Of a stretch of 64,000 bases of DNA, positions 11,680 through 23,800 are shown piece by piece (within the stretch, counting starts at the first letter, position 1; each line of letters starts with the position of its first letter). The notes below the pieces were generated by a model. That model did no database searches and was not told the origin of the DNA. It saw only the letters and a program-made list of their open reading frames with translations. The stretch is from Dipteris shenzhenensis (Eukaryota > Polypodiophyta > Polypodiopsida > Gleicheniales). The position numbers were made by a program, and so were the translations under genes. The DNA lies in the NCBI GenBank assembly GCA_047967505.1, contig CM106541.1, one strand, 5' to 3'.

Positions 11680-14640
11680 TCCTGAACCCGTTTTGCAGAA
11701 GTAGGCATCAATTCGCTGGTACCATGCTCGTGGGGCCTGTTTTAGCCCGTAAAGTGCCTTCTTCACTTTATAGACTTTACCTTCTGAACAAGGGATCTCA
11801 AAACCTAGTGGTTGTTCCATGTATACATCCTCCTTAATATCTCCATTCAGAAAGGCAGATTTTACATCCATCTGAAACATGGGCCAACTTCCCTGGGTAG
11901 CTAAAGCCAAAACACTACGAATTGTGGTTACTCGAGCTATGGGAGCAAAAGTATCCTAATAATCAAAACCATGTACCTATGTGAATCCTTTTGCCACGAG
12001 CCAAGCCTTGTACTTATCCAACGTGCCGTCAGACTTGTAGTTGGTCTTGTACACCCACTTGGTGCCGATTACCTTGCATTTTGGTGGTCGATCCACAAGG
12101 TCCCAAGTGTTGTTCTTCATTATGGAGCCATACTCTGATTGCATAGCCTCCATCCACCTATCATCACCCTGTGCCTCTTCAAGACAGTTGGGTTCTTCAG
12201 CACAGATCGCATCTATCATCAAAGCGTAGTTGACCAAGTGTTCCTGCGCCCTTCTTTGCTCCTCTAATCTCTTGGACCAGCGGTGTTCGGATGGTTCCTC
12301 CTCAATGGCTGGAGGATCTCTGCCGTTCAAAAGATACTTTACCCACTTCGAGAATGGTTGTTGCCATTGTGGTTCTGTAGGCTCTTCTTCCTCTTCTTTA
12401 TCTTGAATCCTCCCCAGCACCGTTGGGGGAGTTTGGTCTGCTGTCGGTGGTTGTACTGGATGATATCCTGGTCCTAGTTGTCTGGGAAGGAAGCATCCTC
12501 CTCCAATTGATGCAGCTGTTCTGAGAAGATGACATCGCGACTTAACAGGGTTATAGAGATGGTAACCCTTTGCCTCTTTACTATAGCCCAAGAAAATACA
12601 CTTCCAGCTCTTCGATTCCCATTTGGTCCTATTAGCATCAAGGACATGCACAAAACAGTCACATCCAAAAACTCTGAAATGTGCAGCTGAAGGTTTCTTA
12701 CCAGAAAAGGCCGACAATGGAGTCATCCCATTCACAACTTTTGTGTAGCTACGATTCAGAATGTAAAGTGCCGTGTTACATGCTTCAGCCTAGAAAGTCT
12801 TTGGCAAATATTTCCCTTTCATCATACTCCTGCCCATTTCGCAGATGACATGCATCTTGCGTTCTGCTACTCCATTTTGCTGTGATGTATGTGGCGGGGG
12901 TTTCTGCCTCTTGATCCCGTGACTTTTGCAATAACTTTTGAATTCATTTGATGTGAACTCTCCACCTCTGTCCGATCTCAACTTCTTCACCTTCCTCCCC
13001 AATTCTTTCTCGACCATTAGATGCCATTCTTTGAACTTATTAAAAGCCTCATCTTTAGTCTTCAGGAAGTATATCCATATCCTTCTACTGTAGTCGTCGA
13101 TCAGCATCATGAAGTAGTAAGAACCACCCAAAGCTTCCATCTCCATCTTTCCGCAGAGGTCTGTGTGAATGAGCTCTAGAGGAGCCTTTGCCCTACTAGC
13201 CTCTTTAGGAAAGGGATGCCGATGCTACTTGCCGATCATGCAAGCTTCACATACATCGAGCAGATCTGCAATTTCTAGTAGGTCTGCAATCATTCCACTT
13301 TTATGCATCTCCTTTAAAGAACTAAGGTTTAGATGACCAAACCTTTCATGCCAGAGCTTAGTGTTCTTCACATCCGCTCGAGCACTGAAAGCTGAGAGTT
13401 CGTAGATGTTATTGCGCCGAGTACCTTTACCAATGACCTTCCCTTGAAGATCCAAAATATGTGTGCCATTCTTATCAAAGTGAACTTTGAGGTCCCAATC
13501 CGTGATCACAGAAACGGACAACAAGTTGCTCTTGATATTTGGCACATAAAGAACATCGGACAACTGTTTTACAACTCCATCTGACTTGAGAGCAATCGTA
13601 CCTTTTCCTTTTGCTGGACATTTTGCATCATTGCTGACTACTACCAGGATGTCATTTCCTACTGCCTATAGAGAGGTATACTAATCCTTCCGAATGGTCA
13701 TGTGGCGCGATGCATCACTGTTAATAATCCATGGTTCATCCGCAGGTACATGAATTGCCTCCGTGCAAATCTCCTCAATTGCTACGAACAACTCTACTGG
13801 TACTGCCTGTGCACTGTTGCTGGACTCTTTGTTTACTCTGTTCTTCTCATCTGTAATCTTCTTTCGGCACTCATTCTACTTGTGACCTACCTTGTTGCAA
13901 TAGAAGCACTTGATCTTCTTCTTTCTCTTTTTATCATCAGAAGAAGATGGGTTACTAGAGTCCTTATCCTTACCTTTCTTTGATCCAGTGTAGAACACCA
14001 AATCTTCTCCAGTCCTCATCTTTTGACGCATCTCCTCCTCTAGAAGCATCATGCTGAAATCCTCAAAGTTGAGGGGCCGGTTTTTGTTCTGCGTATTCAG
14101 CGCCATAATAAGACCGTCATACTTTGGTGGGAGAATCCGTATGCATCTTTGTGCTAGATTCTCGCTGGTGATGGTGATGCCAATCGCAGTCATCTGATTG
14201 CACAGATTCTTCACCCTGGTGATGAACTTCTCTACCGTTTTAGACTCAAATAGTTTCTCATTTGTGAGTTGAGTCTCCAGATTTTGAATCCGCATCTAAT
14301 TCGTGGTCTCGTACTAATTTTTCAAGACCATCCATGCCTCCTCCGCTGTGGTGACATGTTGAATTAACGCCATGACAGAATCAATTACACTGCAGACAAT
14401 AGAACACATCGCATCTGCATTTCTTCTTGTCCATGTGAGAATCTCATCCGTAGTTGGTACTATCTGTTGTGCTGCATTGGCCGGATTCGGCGGCTTCATG
14501 TCCACCCCAGTAGCAGTGTCCCAAAGCTCATATGCACTTAGGATGGTCTTCATCTTGAACTTCCAGAGTGGATAGTTAGTGCCGTCCAACTTTTCACTTT
14601 CATTGAACGGTGGGATTCGCAGTCTTGCGAGCTAGGCCAT
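11680..14640 (-). pseudogene. copia gag-pol, second lineage, truncated
   Basis: Minus-strand Gag starts at the ATG at 14640. A zinc knuckle begins near 13900 (CFYCNKVGHK, then a stop). The protease end and GAG-pre-integrase HHCC region (H-x3-H, CEAC) lie at 13563-13225, the integrase core (GGSYYFMMLIDDYSRR, QQNGVAER) at 13146-12790, the integrase C-terminal part at 12735-12300, and RT (FQMDVKSAFLNG, ALYGLKQAPRAW) to about 11690. RT then stops abruptly: the YVDD motif, RNase H and the 3' LTR are absent. In-frame stops include the third codon (14632-14634). Several sit where the family has Gln. The protein differs clearly from copies 1 and 2, so this is another copia lineage. Confidence 0.92.
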
Positions 14641-14710
14641 CTCTCACAATCTGCTCGCAAACAGAAACACACTACCAAATCTTCTTGCTAGCGTCCAAGC
14701 TTTGATATTA

Positions 14711-15065
14711 TGTAAGAAAACAATACAACGTCTTTACTCAACAAATAACAGGATCTCGTACGCAAGAGAGAAAACAGATAGTATAGAGAATCAAAATTTT
14801 GATTACTATAAAACTGATACAATAGATGGCGCTACCTCCCAACCATGCGCTCCAGTGAAAGAAGCTTCGATGGCGAGCTGGAAATAGTAGAAGACGGAGG
14901 CTGGATGCTAAGGAATCAGGGTTGCCGAGCCAGTGATGAAATGGGCTTCACGGGCTTGCTCTTATATAGCCACCACAAGTAGTCGGTTAGAGCCAATTAG
15001 GTGATCGACCCAGTCCGCCCAAAACGACCGGCTGGGGGTTGGTCCCAAAATAGGCCACTGACCAC
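14711..15065 (-). repeat. probable 5' LTR of the truncated copia element
   Basis: A decayed primer site (GCTTTGATATTA, 14699-14710) lies between the Gag start and a TG at 14711. A TATA-like 'tatataagag' (minus) lies near 14975. The outer end is uncertain. I place it near an ACA at about 15065, but no partner LTR exists to confirm it. Confidence 0.45.
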
Positions 15066-16028
15066 ATGATAGAACCGGTGCACAAAATAGAGCAACTGTC
15101 CTATGGTCACCGTTCGGCCCAGAACCATCCGGGATCAAATGAGGCTCCTAACGGGCCCCGCAACCCAACATTGGGTTGCCTTGAGAAATGCTCCGTCTAC
15201 CCTCAGTGCGGTCAGTCATGGGATGCATTCCCACACTTGCATGTAGCCTATTTGGTGGTGTGCCAACTCTATCTAAAGCCGTTCAGCCATCAGGCCACAC
15301 ATGGCCCCCATCTAGTGTCCAAACCAGGACCTACCGGATAACCGAGCTACTCAAATGCCTTCTCCTCATATGGGGGCTTACAAGTACAGTTAGTTGGTTC
15401 CCGCATAGTTACACGAGAGTGGAGCATTGATATCTAATAGTTAGATCATGCATAAGTGTGGTCTAAGCTTCCCATGTACCTAGCTCCTTAGGTGTACACT
15501 CTCAAGCTATGGTGTGAAATTCTTGGTGAAATCTTCCAGTGAATCTATTTTCTCGCAAGCTATGGTTTGAAGTTCTTGGTGAAGACTTCCAGCAAATCTA
15601 TTTTTACTTTTTCACATATTAGATCCTTGGAATATACCCAAGGATCTTCTTCAGTTTGATGTCCTATGCCAAAAATAATAAATTGAAAAGAAATTCTTTT
15701 TAGTGTTGAGAGACTTGCTAATTAAATAACCCTACAACTATTGGAAGGTCTTTGCTTTGAAAATGTTATTACAGTGTGTTGCACTTGGCACTCAGGTACA
15801 CTACGATGACCCGATTGGAATTTGGCATTGGAGTGAGATGGAAAACTTTTGCATAGAGCCATTTGTCCAAGTGTACTCACCTATCGTGAATGTTCATAGC
15901 AAGGCATTCCTTTTCAACCATTTTACTATAGTAGGGGGATGTTCAATTGGATAGGGGATAGGTAGTTGCAAGAATAGATTCTGCATTTTAGTTCATCTCT
16001 CTCTATCTCTCCTCTATCTCAAGTGGGG
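15066..16028. other. unassigned DNA with a short tandem duplication
   Basis: No gene recognised. About 51 bp at 15503-15553 recurs imperfectly at 15556-15606 ('caagctatgg', 'cttggtgaa', 'aatctattt'). Confidence 0.5.
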
Positions 16029-16031
16029 GTT
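16029..16031. repeat. CACTA target site duplication (GTT)
   Basis: GTT abuts the CACTA end and is repeated at 25309-25311 after the other end. Confidence 0.85.
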
Positions 16032-16151
16032 CACTACAAGGCATAGGCCATTTTCCGACGGAAATACCGACGCTTTTTACATTAAAAAATTTTTTTTTCA
16101 CGGGCACAAAGGTCGCTATAAAAGTCGTTAAAATCGTCGGAAAAGGAGCGT

Positions 16152-16316
16152 CGCTATAAACCGTCGCTATATAGCGACGCTGTTAATCGTCGCTATATAG
16201 CGACGATGTAAACGTCGCTATATAGCGACGATAAAAACGTCGCTATATAGCGACTCTGTTAATCGTCGCTATATAGCGACACTGGTAAACGTCGCTATAT
16301 AGCGACGATTAACAGA
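16152..16316. repeat. left subterminal palindrome cluster (6 copies)
   Basis: Six exact copies of GTCGCTATATAGCGAC at about 27-30-bp spacing, joined by short linkers (gctgttaat, gatgtaaac and similar). In En/Spm the TNPA protein binds short subterminal motifs, so these are the likely sites for this element's TNPA-like protein (inference). Confidence 0.9.
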
Positions 16317-16329
16317 AGGTTAAAAAAAT

Positions 16330-16382
16330 GGTTAGTGGGGCTAAACAGGGCCAAAAGGAAGCCCTGTTTAGCCCCACTAACC
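16330..16382. repeat. perfect 22-bp stem inverted repeat, followed by a T run
   Basis: Arms at 16330-16351 (GGTTAGTGGGGCTAAACAGG then GC) and 16361-16382 are exact reverse complements around a 9-base loop. A run of T follows. It lies just inside the left palindrome cluster and before the 3' end of the TNPA-like gene. Terminator, foldback relic and siRNA hairpin are all possible. Confidence 0.9.
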
Positions 16383-16583
16383 TTTTTTTTTTTTTTGTAA
16401 TTACAAAAGAAAGTTTTTTATAACAAAATTTCCCTTGCTTGCAGGGTGATACAAAATTGTTCTTATGAACGATGAGGAAGAAATGCATATACATATACAA
16501 CTGTGTTTGAAACAAAATTACCCTGTGAAAGGGTGATACAAAATGGCTCTAACGAGCGGATATGAAAAATGCTACTACCACTA

Positions 16584-18060
16584 CTAATCCGAATCCGAAT
16601 CCGAATCGTCTTGTTGGGCTGTTCCCTGGTCCTCGGCACCTGCATCTTCTCCCTCGTCCCCGACACCTGCGTCTTCTCCTTCGTCATCGGCACCTGCGTC
16701 CGATCCTTGCCCCTGTTGATCGCTCGTCTCTGATGATGGGACGCTTGAGCTTTGACCCTGAGACTGAACCATATAAATCGAAAATTAGATTGGAACTTAA
16801 ATTAAAAAGTGAGATTACAAGCAGGAGTAAACTTATACCGTGCGAGCAGCCACCTCAGCCCAATCGACTGTCGCTCCCATTGCCTCTTGCTCAATGAACC
16901 ACGGCTTGGTTCCTATCCGAAATGCGCGCCGCGTCTCTGCATCCGTAGGAAGACGACCCATCGCAGCTTGCTGTGGATCCAATTTACGAGAGTTAGAGTT
17001 AGCTAAAGTGCATGTAATATGTAAGTAAAACAAATAGAACAATACATTAAATGGAAAGAAGTAAACTTACCACGGTTGCCTCGAACGCATACCGTCCACC
17101 TGCACCAAAGTGCGAAGTACCTACGACATCCAGCCGTCTCTTCGCAGCCCTCCTCTGACCCTCGAACATTTCAGGATGGTCCCTATTCTGCTTCTTCAAG
17201 AACTTCCAATCAGCTTTGTCTGCCCAGCTGGGTTTAGACAACCCCTTTGTAATGGAAGTACGCATGGTTGATCTGCGATGCTTTAGGACCAAACCCATGC
17301 GCTCGAGCATATAACTGTTATTAAACTCCACATTTGGTGGATTAGGAAATCTGAGTTTTAACTCATCGATCACCGCCTGTTTCTTTTGGCCATCTTGATA
17401 CCGCCAATCGATATTTATGCCGCTCTTGAAGTGATGACTCATCAACCGCCTCATGGCGGCCATCACTGCTTTGCCCTTTTTGTCTTCTATTATCTCTCCG
17501 GCAGATGTGATTTGATAGGAGAGATCCCCTGATGAGTAAGGGGGACTGACGGTAGCAGAGTCTGAAGGAGTGGAAGCTGCGCGACCGCTTCCGGATCGAG
17601 GAGTAGCTGTGGGAGTAGGAGAGGGAAAGGGACCTGACTGATACTGTGTCTCCGGACCAAGTGGAGACCTAAAGGAGCGTGAGTGTGCTGACTCGTCTAC
17701 ATCTCCTGAGTCAGCACAACATGAGCCGCCCATCCTACTCTTCCTTCCCTTGCGGGAGGCATGCGCAGGTGATGATCCCGCGGTCGAAGGGGCGCGAGGG
17801 GATGGCTGGGCTGTACGTCCACCCGTCGGTGTAGGGGAAGGAATTGCGGAGGTCCTCTGAGAGAGCAGAGAGAAGAATCTCGCTGCCTCCTCATCGCTCA
17901 TCTGCGCTACAAACTCGTCGGGAGTCCCAACAAAGCCATGCGCGGCTAGCAAAGGAGTCCCCTGAGGGGTAGTCGCAGTGCTACGTGGAAGAGAGAAGGA
18001 GCTTATGCGGAGAGAAGGAGAGAAGGAGCTTATGCGGAGAGAAGGAGAGAAGGAGCTCAT
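16584..18060 (-). CDS. TNPA-like (Transposase_24 / Ptta-En-Spm type) protein, 3 exons
   Basis: Exons on the minus strand are 18060-17071, 16970-16839 and 16763-16584. Both introns have GT...AG ends and keep the frame, giving about 433 residues. The N-terminus is Ser/Pro/Thr-rich. A central basic region follows (WRYQDGQKKQAVIDELKLRF, then SKPSWADKADWKFL and RAAKRR with a GTSHFGAGG segment), the layout of the plant Ptta/En/Spm Transposase_24 domain. The C-terminus is acidic (DEGEDAG repeats, DSDSDSD). Expected role: binding subterminal repeats to assemble the transposition complex. The start is uncertain because the first 20 residues are encoded by the adjacent minisatellite. It diverges from the TNP2 gene, whereas classic En/Spm encodes both on one strand. 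Family assignment is moderate; the gene model is strong. Confidence 0.75.
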
Positions 18061-19560
18061 GCTTATGCTTATGCGGAATGAGAGAAGGAGCTTATGCGGA
18101 AAAAGAGAATGAGAGAAGCATATGCTTCTCTCATTCTCTATTTCCGCATAAGCTCTTGCGGAAACTTACGCATAAGCTCATGCTCATGAATGAGCATAAG
18201 CATGAGCTTATGCTTATGCTTATGCATAAGCATAAGCATAAGCTCATGCTTATGCTCATGCGGAAATAGAGGAGGAGCTTATGCGGAAAAAGAGAAGGAG
18301 CACTTGCGGAAACTTGCGGATAAGCTCTTGCGGAAACTTACGCATAAGCTCTTGCGGATGAATGAGCATAAGCATGAGAAGGAGCTTATGCGGAATGAGC
18401 ATAAGCATGAGAAGGAGCTTATGCTCATGCGGAAATAGAGAAGGAGCTTATGCGGAATGAGAGAAGGAGCTTATGCGGAATAAGAGAAGGAGCTCATGCG
18501 GAAACTTGCGGAAACTTGCATGCGGAATAAGAGAAGGAGCTTATGCGGAAAAAGAGAATGAGAGAAGCATATGCTTCTCTCATTCTCTATTTCCGCATAA
18601 GCTCTTGCGAAAACTTACGCATAAGCTCTTGCGGATGAATGAGCATAAGCATGAGCTTATGCTTATGCTTATGCATAAGCATAAGCATGAGCTTATGCTT
18701 ATGCTTATGCATAAGCATAAGCATAAGCTCATGCTTATGCTCATGCGGAAATAGAGAAGGAGCTTATGCGGAATGAGAGAAGGAGCTTATGCGGAATAAG
18801 AGAAGGAGCTTATGCGGAAACTTGCGGAAACTTGCATGCGGAATAAGAGAAGGAGCTTATGCGGAAAAAGAGAATGAGAGAAGCATATGCTTCTCTCATT
18901 CTCTATTTCCGCATAAGCTCTTGCGAAAACTTACGCATAAGCTCATGGACATGAATGAGCATAAGCATGAAGAACGAGCATAAGCATGAGCTTATGCTTA
19001 TGCTTATGCATGAGCATAAGCATAAGCATAAGCATAAGCATGAGCATAAGCATAAGCATAAGCATAAGCTCATGCTTATGCTCATGCGGAAATAGAGAAG
19101 GAGCTTATGCGGAATGAGAGAAGGAGCTTATGCGGAAAAAGAGAATGAGAGAAGCATATGCTTCTCTCATTCTCTATTTCCGCATAAGCTCTTGCGGAAA
19201 CTTACGCATAAGCTCATGGACATGAATGAGCATAAGCATGAAGAATGAGCATAAGCATGAGCTTATGCTTATGCTTATGCTTATGCTTATGCATAAGCAT
19301 AAGCATAAGCTCATGCTTATGCTCATGCGGAAATAGAGAAGGAGCTTATGCGGAATGAGAGAAGGAGCTTATGCGGAAAAAGAGAATGAGAGAAGCGTAT
19401 GCTTCTCTCATTCTCTATTTCCGCATAAGCTCTTGCGGAAACTTACGCATAAGCTCATGCTCATGAATGAGCATAAGCATGAGCTTATGCTCATGCGGAA
19501 ATAGAGGAGGAGCTTATGCGGAATGAGAGAAGCATAAGCATAAGAGAATAAGAGGGATGC
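18000..19560. repeat. palindromic minisatellite between the two CACTA genes
   Basis: Irregular tandem blocks of 240-450 bp built from 'gagaaggagcttatgcggaa', 'cttgcggaaacttacgcataagct' and long alternations of 'cataag' and 'cttatg'. Each of five blocks has a perfect or near-perfect palindrome with half-site GAGAATGAGAGAAGCA followed by its reverse complement (18105, 18553, 18872, 19141 and, with one change, 19383). Flanking 'cttatgcgg...ccgcataag' extends the dyad to about 60 bp. Open frames across it (HKHELMLMLM-type) are repeat translations and not genes. Confidence 0.92.
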
Positions 19561-20429
19561 GGAAATAGAGAATAAGGGGGAAAGGAAAGAGAGAAGGGAA
19601 AAGAGAGAGGGGGAAAGAGAGAATAAGAGAAGAGGGAAAAAAGAGAAGGGGGAAAATGAGAAAAAGAGAAGGGGGAGGAGAGGGTTCCTACGCCCATCAC
19701 TGTAGCTAGCGCTTAAGGCGCTAGCTGCAGGCAAATGCAAATAACAAAAAGCTTAAATGGAAAGAAGAGGAAGAACTTACCTGTAAAAGTATGTCCCGCT
19801 CGGTGTAGTGGACTGGGCCCACGAAAGAGAGACTATGTCCCGCTCGGTGTAGTGGACTGGCACTACAAAAGAGAGAAAACAATCCATTTTTTCAAATAAG
19901 ATGTTAGTGGAAAGAGGAGATCACAAAAGCAAATTCTTGAAAGGAGACAAGGAAAGAGAAGATTGAGGAGACAAGGAAAGGAGGAGATTGAGGAGAAGAG
20001 AAGGAAGAGAAGGAAGAGAAATACAGAAAGAAGAGGTGAGTTTCTTTCTTTCTTTCTTGAAATTTTCTTTCTTTCTTGAAATTTCGTTTTTTGTTTGAAT
20101 CCTTTCTAATCAAGCATGAAAACTAGTTTAAAACTTTAGCAATACAAGTAGAAACACTCACAAAACCAAAGCTAACAAACAAACAACCTACATTGTTGAA
20201 AAAAACTCACCTTTTGAAGAACTTTCTTTCTGGAAACCAAAGAGGGAAAAAGGAGAGAGAGGGTGCACAAGAGGTAGGAGGAGGGTGAGGAGTGGGAAAT
20301 AGGGTAGGAGGTTGCTTGGAATAGATGGGAGGTCAGTGAAAATAGGTGGGAGGAGATTTTGGAGAGCTTAGTTTAGAGATTAGGAAAGCTTTGAGCAAAT
20401 CGCCGCGGGTTTCGGCGTTTCGGGTTTTA

Positions 20430-20572
20430 ACCCACAGCGTCGCTATATAGCGACGCTTATTCGTCGCTATATAGCGACGTTTTTAATTGAAAGCGTCGCT
20501 ATATAGCGACGCTTTCAATTAAAATCGTCGCTATATAGCGACGGAACAGAGCGTCGCTATATAGCGACGCTT
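20430..20572. repeat. internal palindrome cluster (5 copies), upstream of TNP2
   Basis: Five exact copies of GTCGCTATATAGCGAC about 230 bp upstream of the TNP2 start, between the divergent genes. Identity with the terminal clusters suggests the same protein binds here and could control its own element's transcription (inference). Confidence 0.9.
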
Positions 20573-20803
20573 ACTGTTTGTTTTTTAATGAGGCCTCTTG
20601 TGACTCAAACATGCTATGCCTATAATTGTCAATATCTCCTCTTACTACACAGCCTTACTATATAGGATTTTTTGTTTCAATCCTTACTATATAGCGATGT
20701 CATTCTTTTTATATAGCCTCAAGAGAAGCTCAAATTAAACATGCTATGCTCATAATTGTGTACATCTCCTCTTCATGCTTATGTTTTGGTTTTATAAGTG
20801 TAG

Positions 20804-23800
20804 ATGGAAGGGACGAGTGGAAGCTCATCCGATGATGCGCCAACGCCCGGGAGCACGAAGTGGCTTACGGAGAGGTTATATTGTCATTGCACTCATTGCA
20901 AGCGAGAAGTACGACATCAACGTCGTATTATCATGCGCCACTTGCGGATGTATGGGGAGGAGCCGGAACCAGTACCCCCCGTTGGTGTTGCACATGTTGA
21001 TGGATCATCGGTAAGTCAAAGCTATTTAAGTTCGCAATCTTATTGTATACCCGGAATTAGAAGATCTTCTATTTACACGAATGAGCTTATGACAGGATGA
21101 CGAGGGTGACGAGGGTACACATATACCTTCTCACTTTCAACAAGACTATAGTCTCCCAGATGACGACGAGGGTATGGTCGACATGATGGATTCCATTTTT
21201 AGGGGCACTACATCCCACGTACACGTGATGTCAGAGTCTGAGGTGAAAATGCGAGAGTTGCAATCAACACAATTGTACGAGGGTGCCAGGATGTCTAAAC
21301 TACGTGCTTGTCTCTCAATCTTGAATCTACAAGTACAGTATGGATGGTCGGATACAAGTGTCTCGGCCTTAATGAGGTTAGCCCTTGCATTAATTTGATT
21401 GACTCATTATTTGGATATTGTTTGTTTTGAGAATCATCATTTGGATAGTGTCTTTGTCATAGGTTGCTCCAAAAGATGTTGCCTGCACCAAATACCATGC
21501 CCGCATCAAGAGATGAAGCGAAAAAGATGCTAACAATGGTGGGTATGGATTATGATACCATCCATGCTTGCCGTAATGATTGTATTCTCTTTCGTCGTGA
21601 GCATGGAGATTTGGCTAGTTGTCCAAAGTGTGGGGAACAACGATATAGAGATGACTTGCAGGGTGAGAGGATACCGGTAAAGGTCTTAAGACACTTTCCC
21701 ATCATTGCAAGAATACAACACATGTTTCGATGCAAATCCATAGCGGAGTTGATGACATGGCATGCATCTCATCGGTCCACTGATCACACATTGAGGATTC
21801 CCGCAGATTGTGCGGCTTGGAAGCACATAGATAATCAGTGGCCGGACTTTGCGAGAGAGCCACGCAACTTACATCTTGGGCTAGCCATGGACGGCGTGAA
21901 TCCTTTCGGGTTACGCTCGACATCTTGGTCGACATGGCCCATAGTCGTGGTGAATTACAATATCCCACCATGGCTAACAATAAAAAAGGGACACCTCATG
22001 CTTGCACTACTTGTGCCAGGAAAGTACAAGGCAAGAAACATGGACGTGTACATGGCACCTTTGATAGAGGAGTTACAGATATTATGGAGAGGAGTGCAGG
22101 TCTTTGATATTTCCAGAGCTCCTAGGCATACCAATGATATTTCCGTCAGGGGTATCTTGATGTGGACCATGCATGACTACCCAGGATATGGAGAGTGCGC
22201 AGGTACGTGGTTATGTCTTTACATGTACAATGAGGGATTATGCTTTTTTTACTCTCTTTTGCACGCATGTCTTGTACTAACATATTCATGCACGCGTGCA
22301 GGGCTTGTTACAAGTGGGTACCATGCTTGTCCTGTTTGTGGACCCGCTCTGAAATCGCTTGCACGCTACTCCAAACACATGAGGAAAAATGTTTATGAAG
22401 GTCATGCTCGATACCTTCCGCTCGACCATCTCGCACGTGGAGGTCAGCTTGATCCACCACCATCATATTTGAAAGCAAGTGATTGGATTCAAGCTTGGAG
22501 GGAGAATGGAGAGGAACCTCCTCCTGGTATGAAGAGGCTATCGATCTTTCACGAGCTTCCTTATTGGGGTCAGTTACAAATCAATCATCTCTTGGATCCC
22601 ATGCATATCTTTAAGAATGTGGGGGCTACCATTTGGGCACACTTGGTTGGTTCCAAGGACTCGAGAGGAGTGCGAGAAGACTTGCGTGCTATGAATAGGA
22701 TGTCTCGTTTGTGGCCCCAAGTGCATGCTTCAGGAAAAGTTGTCCTCCCGAAAGCAACGTGGATCCTCTCTACGAGGGAGGAGGCAGCGATCAAGGCAGA
22801 CATTGCCTCTTTTCAAACACCGACAGGGTACATGCGTTGCTTGAAAGGAGCATTTTCAAAGGACAATAAGCTTAGTGGCCTCAAGTCCCATGATTGGCAC
22901 AAGGTCTTACAGGTATTCTAAGTAGAATTAGTGTACCGATAATAGTACAAGGCATTAGCGTAATTATTATTATGTTATATTGTTGACATGATTTCATTGT
23001 TGCTTTGATAGTTCATCCTTCCAATTACAATAAAAGGGTGCTTACAAGAAGATGTTAGAAATGCTATATTCAAGATCTGTGGTATTGTGAGGTATGCTTA
23101 CTATCAATTCGCATTATGTATTTTCTTCATGGACATGTGAAATAGGTGGATATCTCAAATATCTTACATATGCATGGACATGTGAAATAGGTGGATATCT
23201 CAAAAAGAGATCTCTATATCGAGCATCGAGAAGGCTAGGGTGGAATCCATCGAAGCCGTATGCTTGCTTGAGAAGCACTTTCCCTCAAGCATTATGACAA
23301 CTCAAGTCCACTTGCTTGTGCACATAGTTGATGAGGTGGCTATAGCAGGTACCGTTCATAATCGATGGATGTTTTTTCTCGAGCGGTTTATGAAAACTTT
23401 AAAGGGGTTTGTAAGACAAAGAGCAAGACCAGAAGCAAGCATGGCAGAGGGATGGCTTGTGCAAGAGTCATTAGTATATATCACAGAGTTTCTTGCATCC
23501 ACGGATCCTGATATGCCGCAAGCTTGGCACAACAAGGATGATGATCGCATCATTGGCGAGGTCCCCCAAGGAAAAGGGATTGAAAGAAAGATGAGCGAAG
23601 AGCAAATGGAGAAATTCAATAAGTTTTGTATCCTCAATAGCCCTGAGATGCAGAAGTGGATTGAGAGATATGAAGTGGCCAAAGCAGAAAGAATAAATGC
23701 AAGGACGAGATTCAGAGTAATGTACAGGCGATCACAACCATATCCACGAGATCTGGCTCTTCTCCCTACTCACATGTCACTTGATTGGCTACAACTAGCT

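Noticed and set aside
18190-19085. Open frames rich in HKHELMLMLM or SISMSLCLCLC on both strands
   Set aside because: They are translations of the 'cataag/cttatg' minisatellite in different frames and no unique sequence supports a protein.
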